DNA of 38,407 bases from Mesotaenium endlicherianum (lineage: Eukaryota; Streptophyta; Zygnematophyceae; Zygnematales; Mesotaeniaceae). The number at the start of each line of letters is the position of its first letter. The stretch's first letter is position 1. A program made the position numbers and the translations under genes. Shown in pieces: positions 33,676 through 38,407 of the stretch. Location of the stretch: positions 658,603 through 697,009 of the forward strand of contig WELA01004248.1 of assembly GCA_009602735.1 (NCBI GenBank). Direction: 5' to 3'. Below the pieces are notes generated by a model. The model did not search any database. It worked only from the letters and a program-made list of their open reading frames with translations, and was not told the DNA's origin.

Positions 33676-36583
33676 GAGGATGCTAGAGATAGTGAGTCGT
33701 CACTAGCTGCCCTCGTAGCAGGTATTATGGGTCCTGCTGAACTGGATTCACTATGCATGCCTGACAACCAGATAAAGGAGACCATCAGCAATATAGACGT
33801 CCAGAGAGTGCACACTCTGGATGCTCTTGTTCCACCTGATGTCCAACATTTCTTTGCTACGTCAGGAGAACAATGCGAAAGTCAGGAAAAGACAGTCCCC
33901 CCTATCCTACTGCATTGCATGATTGCAGGTAGGAAGGTGAGGGCATTTGTTGACGGAGGGGCGTCACATACTTTTATCCACAAGGACTTAGTTAAGCGGC
34001 TAAGGCTGCCTACTGTCACCCAAGGGAATAGAAAAATATTCCTTGGAGATGCCTCAAGTATCCCGGGAGGAGTTATAACCAAGCCTATTGAGGTCCAGTT
34101 AGGTTCTGGCATTGCAGTTCTAACTGAAACGCTTACATTTGAGGTACTCAACACTGGCTTTTATGATCTCGTGCTAGGCAGGTCCTGGCTTAATAGACAT
34201 CAAGCTGAAGTGTGTTGGAGCAGAGGTACAGTTAAAGTGAGAGGAGCCAGTGATGGGCAGACTGACTTGGCACCCACCAGTGCTCTTCCTCTTGTCCTGT
34301 GTGGATGGCAAATGAAGGAAAAGAAGAGGCTTCCAGAAGGATGCAAGTTGCTGAATGCAATGGAGTTCGTCAAAAGCTGGAACCAGAAGGAAGACAGAAT
34401 GTTCTGTCTGCTGCTAAGAGAGGTACCTCCTCAACCTGAAGAAGTGGTTGAGAAAAAGGTACACCCTCCGGAACACCCTACTGCTGCAAACATTGTTGCT
34501 CAGTACACGGATGTGTTTAATATGCCTCCAGGACTACCCCCTAAGCGGGAAGTAGATCATAGGATTGATTTATTACCTGGTAGCCAGCCACCCTGGCAAC
34601 GCACGTATGGCTTGTCTTATTTGGAGAGTGAGGAGTTGAAAACACAGATTGCAGAGCTGGAGGAAAATGGTTACATTTCTCCCAGTAAATCACCGTACGG
34701 CGCACCTATCCTATTTGTTAAGAAAAAGGATGGCAGTATGCGGATGTGTGTGGATTACAGAGCCCTGAACAGAATTACAGTAAAGAACAAGTATGCTTTA
34801 CCCAGAATCGAGGACTTGCTTGATACCCTGTCTGGCGCTAAGGTGTTCAGTAAGATAGATCTCAAGAGTGGTTATCATCAAATCAGAATTGCTGAGGGGG
34901 ATGAACACAAGACTGCTTTCCGCACACGTTATGGACACTATGAGTTCAACGTGATGCCATTTGGACTGACTAATGCTCCTGCTACCTTTATGGGTGCTAT
35001 GAATGACATTTTCAGACCTTATTTGGATAAGTTTGTGCAAGTTTTCCTGGATGATATTTTAATTTTCTCTAAAGATGAAGCTCAGCACACTGAACACTTA
35101 AAGAAAGTGCTGGACACTCTGCGGAAAAATCACTTGTATGCTAAAATGAGCAAGTGTGATTTCTTTAAGGAAAGTATTGAATTCTTAGGCCACGTTGTCA
35201 GTAAAGAGGGCATCAGTGTGGATCCTAAGAAAGTCCAGACCATAAGGGACTGGCCAGTACCACAGTCTGTCTCTGAAGTTAGATCCTTCCTCGGGTTGGC
35301 TAACTACTATAGGAGATTTATTGAGAATTATTCCACAAAGGCCAGTAAACTGACTGACCTTACTAAGAAAGACATCGGGTATGTGTGGGGGGAAGAGCAG
35401 CAGGCTGCCTTCCAGACCCTTAAAGATGCCCTTTGTTCTGCCCCAGTGCTAGCCGTGTATGACCCCAGCAAACCGGTGCAGGTGGTTACTGATGCCTCTG
35501 ATTTTGCCATGGGTGCTATTTTGTTGCAGCCTGCTGACAAAACCACAAAGGATGGTAAGGTACGGCAGGAGTGGCATCCTGTGTTGTATGAGTCTATGAA
35601 ATTTAATCCAGCGGAGATTAATTACTCAGTGCATGATAAAGAGCTGCTAGCTATCATTCATGTACTCAAACAGTGGAGAGCATACTTACATGGTAAAGCT
35701 TTTAAGGTGATTACAGATCATCTAGCTCTGACCCACTTTCAGAAGAAGTCCAAGCTGTCGAGGAGGGAGAACCGCTGGAGCCAGATGCTGGAGCAGTTCC
35801 AAGTCCAGATCGACTACAAACCAGGGAAGTTGAATCCTGCTGATGCACTCTCTAGAAGACCTGACTTGCAAGAAAGGAACTTTAGTCAGCATACTGTAGA
35901 TAAAGTCCTGTGTGCACTCACTTCACTAAAGGTGAAAAAGTCCTTCCTTGAACAACTTAGGAAAGCCTACCTTTCTGACCCAACATTTGAGCCCAGCCCC
36001 ACTACTGGTATGTGTCGTGCTACCGCACTCGGGTATAAGCTCAAGGGAGGGGTCTGGGTGACTGAAACCACTTCAGGCAGGCTGAAGCTGGTCATTCCTA
36101 ATAATTTGGAAATAAGGTCTCTCTTACTGAGTCAAGCTCATGACAGTCTCCTGGGTGGACATTTGGGGCAGGCCAAAACTGTTGGCAAACTGGCAAAACA
36201 TTATCATTGGGAGGGGTTACCCCGGGAGGTCTTGAAATATGTCAAGTCCTGTGACCAGTGTCAGAGAAATAAGTCTCGGCACACACCACCCGGCGGTCTC
36301 TTGCAACCGCTACCCATCCCAGCGGGACGCTGAGAAACTATATCCATGGACTGGGTGGTCTCACTACCAAGAACTGCCAACGGGCATGATTCAATACTGG
36401 TAGTCGTGGATAAACTGACAAAAATGGTCATTTTTATCCCCACAACTGTCAAAGTGACTGCACTCGAAACAGCGAGACAGTTTTACAACCATGTATTATG
36501 CCAACATGGGCTCCCTTCTAATATCATCTCAGACAGAGACTCAAAATTCACCTCTAAGTTCTGGAGAGCTTTAATGGGGTTAA
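33634..36583 (+). pseudogene. pol: pol polyprotein of element B, one nonsense codon, truncated in integrase
   Basis: In order: protease ([11 protein letters not shown] near 33950; DGG instead of the usual DSG/DTG), reverse transcriptase ([19 protein letters not shown]; catalytic FLDDIL near 35045), RNase H ([22 protein letters not shown]) and integrase zinc domain (H-H-C-C with CDQCQRNK). The integrase core keeps its first Asp (MDWVVSLP) and second Asp (SDRDSKFTSKFW). A TGA at 36331-36333 interrupts the frame between zinc domain and core. The frame is lost at 36580, before the catalytic Glu, where foreign sequence starts. Any chromodomain would lie beyond. Confidence 0.9.
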
Positions 36584-36912
36584 CACTAGATAGCCCATAG
36601 AACCACATTTGGTGCAACACACATATTTTGGTGCATTTCGAGAGCTCCCTGGTTTAGGCTAGCATTTTACGTATATTTAATCATTTTTTACAAAATTAGG
36701 TTCAAACGATTGGGAACATCGCAAGGATTCTGCGATTAAATTCGCAAACAAAACCGACGAGTACAGACAAAGGTACAGGTGAAAACGTACGATCCAAAAT
36801 CTGGATTGAAATCAATTTCGCCTGTTCAATGTCTATTCAAATTGCAGTTTTCCGCGACTGACAGCAACTGCTTCTTCCTTCTTCTTTGTCGCTCTTCTTG
36901 AATTCGTCCGCC

Positions 36913-38031
36913 ATGGTTGTAGGAGAGAGTTTCAGGAGTCCTATGCTAGGGTTGTACATATTTGTGAGTTCAGTTTATTTCGGACAAGTATGGGCATATG
37001 AGCAATTTGGTGATGAATGTGAACAAGTGTTTTTGAGAGGAGAGGTAAAGAAAGAAATGAAGGGGAAGAAGGATGACACTCTCTTTCAAGTCTTGTTTGA
37101 GTATGATGGGACAAAGGTAAAGTTTACTGCTGAGTTTGTAGAGGGTCATCTTAACGCCGACGACGGGTTTGAGCAATGTTTAGCCGCGGGTGCGTATAAG
37201 AAGAAAGTATCATGTGTGTCTGACAGCCAGCCCTCACAGCCTGATTCGGAAGGCCCGCTTGTTCCTCTTAGACTAGAGTTATCCTTGCCTGATGAGGAAC
37301 TTGATGAGAGTGAGGAACTTTCGTCTGTGGCCGAGAAGAGAAAGAGGGGGAGACCTTTAGGTGTGAGTAGGATAACAACTCCTGCACAAAGGAGCAAGTT
37401 CAAACAAGCACAGACAACAGCAGATAGGAAAGAAAAAAGAAAGTCCAAAGTTATGGACTCTGAAAGTGATGCAGGCACTGCCAGCGAGGCCGAAAGTTCA
37501 AAATCTGATTCGGACGAGGAGGATGCACAGGTGCTACCCCTAAGCATGCAAGAAGACAATGGAGTTGCTGAGGAGCTCCTTGAAGAATGGAGCTGGAGGG
37601 AGGCTGCCCCTGGAGAGACATATGAGGACATGTTATTGAAGCCCTCTAGTGACCATCACCATGGGCTTCAAGGCATCTCGGCCAAGAACTTTAGAGGTCT
37701 GTCCCCCTTTGGCGTGTTGTGCTTATTCATGCCCATGTGGTTCTTTGACCAGCTAGCTAGAGAGACTAATGCATATGCAGCTGAGCATAATGTTAGGGGC
37801 TGGATTCCTTGCACGACCACTGAAATTGTTGTGTTTCATGGTTTGTGCATAGCTATGGGCCTGCATGCTCTTCCCAGTCTAAAGCACTTTTGGAAAAAGC
37901 TTCAGAAGGGGCCTATTACTTTGCCTAGCTATAGACCACTTGGATGTAGGTCCTACACGAGAGGTGAGGGCAAAGGAATAGCATATCGACGACTTTTTAG
38001 CATGACTTCAGATGGTGCAATTCTCTTATGA
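36913..38031 (+). CDS. piggyBac-like transposase N-terminal part (DDE_Tnp_1_7 family), partial or first exon
   Basis: 372 residues from ATG 36913 in good context (gccATGg). The N-terminal region (about 15-85; GQVWAYEQFGDECEQVF, FQVLFEYDGTKVKFTAEFV) looks like a small beta-barrel of Tudor type; that is an inference. Next come acidic and Lys-rich low complexity with KRKRGRPLG, an AT-hook core and likely nuclear signal, and a Ser/Asp-rich stretch. The piggyBac N-terminal domain starts near residue 260 (LSPFGVLCLFMPMWFFDQL, ETNAYAAEH, TTTEIVVFHGLCIAMGLHALPSLKHFW). The ORF stops before the catalytic DDD core. The transposase may be spliced to exons beyond the window or may be truncated. Confidence 0.7.
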   Translation: MVVGESFRSPMLGLYIFVSSVYFGQVWAYEQFGDECEQVFLRGEVKKEMKGKKDDTLFQVLFEYDGTKVKFTAEFVEGHLNADDGFEQCLAAGAYKKKVSCVSDSQPSQPDSEGPLVPLRLELSLPDEELDESEELSSVAEKRKRGRPLGVSRITTPAQRSKFKQAQTTADRKEKRKSKVMDSESDAGTASEAESSKSDSDEEDAQVLPLSMQEDNGVAEELLEEWSWREAAPGETYEDMLLKPSSDHHHGLQGISAKNFRGLSPFGVLCLFMPMWFFDQLARETNAYAAEHNVRGWIPCTTTEIVVFHGLCIAMGLHALPSLKHFWKKLQKGPITLPSYRPLGCRSYTRGEGKGIAYRRLFSMTSDGAILL

Positions 38032-38407
38032 AGTAAGATGTATGATGCCATGTGTTTGTGTCCAAGAGTGTGTTAGATGCCTTATGCTTAGTTGACATTT
38101 TGAATTTTGTACTCTCTATAGTATTGTGATTTGTGTAGTTTATAGGTAAAAGTGAAATATTAATTGCTTTCATTCATTTCTAAATATTTTCAAATTAAAA
38201 AAATTAAAAAATTTAATATCCTTATGCAATGAATAAGATGTGGTCAAAGTATGGATTTATGAACTCCTACTTTGATTTCACAACAAGTCATTTAGCCATT
38301 TCACACTTTTGGCTTCTAAATGCACCAAATAAAAAAGCGTCGCATATTAGAGAGCAACTTCGATAAAAATTGTATCTCATAAGATACTTTGACTAGATGT
38401 CTGAAAT
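38032..38407. other. AT-rich non-coding sequence after the piggyBac-like ORF
   Basis: AT-rich sequence, including an A/T run at 38195-38220, with no ORF of note. It contains the inverted copy of the near-terminal motif (38318-38329) and a short palindrome (GTATCT...AGATAC near 38372-38387). It is probably an intron, a 3' UTR or the inner right arm of the transposon. Confidence 0.4.

Larger units (their letters stand above)
31474..36583 (+). mobile_element. Ty3-type retrotransposon, element B (interrupted)
   Basis: LTR-B, primer-binding site, intact gag, -1 frameshift signal, then pol running to the integrase core, where a TTAA (36580-36583) marks insertion of a piggyBac-like element. RT motifs differ clearly from element A (for example [18 protein letters not shown] against [18 protein letters not shown]), so the two are separate lineages. 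The rest of integrase and the 3' LTR lie beyond the insertion, outside the window. One nonsense codon is also present. Confidence 0.85.
36580..38407 (+). mobile_element. piggyBac-like DNA transposon, left part, right end outside window
   Basis: The sequence switches inside the element B integrase at TTAA, the obligatory piggyBac target. The presumed terminal sequence is CACTAGATAGCCC. A near-terminal motif TTTGGTGCATTT (36627-36638) recurs inverted as AAATGCACCAAA at 38318-38329, consistent with subterminal inverted repeats. Between them lies an ORF with a piggyBac transposase N-terminal domain. No matching terminal repeat plus TTAA is found before the window ends. Confidence 0.65.

Noticed and set aside
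1-38407. CRISPR array, bacterial operon or prophage
   Set aside because: Spliced genes, plant-type proteins and Ty3 elements show nuclear eukaryotic DNA. No regularly spaced repeat-spacer array is seen.

Overview
The window is nuclear DNA from a plant-type (green lineage) eukaryote. Its four cellular genes are split by GT-AG introns whose phases join exactly. The EB1 and SABRE proteins read like streptophyte versions, and the repeats are Ty3-type LTR retrotransposons plus a piggyBac-like DNA element. A streptophyte alga is my best guess; the sequence alone does not fix the species.

Region 1 (1-12.5 kb, minus strand) is most of a very large gene for a SABRE/KINKY POLLEN-type bridge-like lipid transfer protein (BLTP2/Hobbit/Fmp27 family). 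At least 11 exons are resolved, about 2,276 codons, and the C-terminal end lies beyond the left edge. Its 3' half is very GC-rich and carries long Gln and Ala runs. About 250 bp upstream of a candidate first exon, and divergent from it, lies a two-exon gene for the spliceosomal protein CWC21/SRRM2-like (12.8-14.25 kb, plus strand).

Region 2 (15.3-23.0 kb, minus strand) holds two housekeeping genes in tandem. One is a seven-exon endonuclease III homologue (NTH1) with catalytic Lys and Asp and a 4Fe-4S cysteine set. The other is an eight-exon microtubule plus-end protein EB1. CWC21 and NTH1 converge. From 23.0 to 25.3 kb I see no recognisable gene.

Region 3 (25.3-38.4 kb) is a nest of transposable elements. 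An inverted LTR (LTR-B) abuts a chromodomain Ty3 element (element A) whose pol is broken by two nonsense codons. Element A is followed directly by a forward LTR-B that leads into a second Ty3 element (element B). Element B has one nonsense codon and is cut inside integrase at a TTAA by a piggyBac-like transposon that runs off the right edge. Both Ty3 elements place pol in the -1 frame of gag, and both have a hairpin overlapping the gag stop codon just past an A-rich slip site. In element B this is a textbook -1 frameshift signal: a UUUAAAA heptamer in the right phase, a 7-nt spacer and a perfect 10-bp stem.
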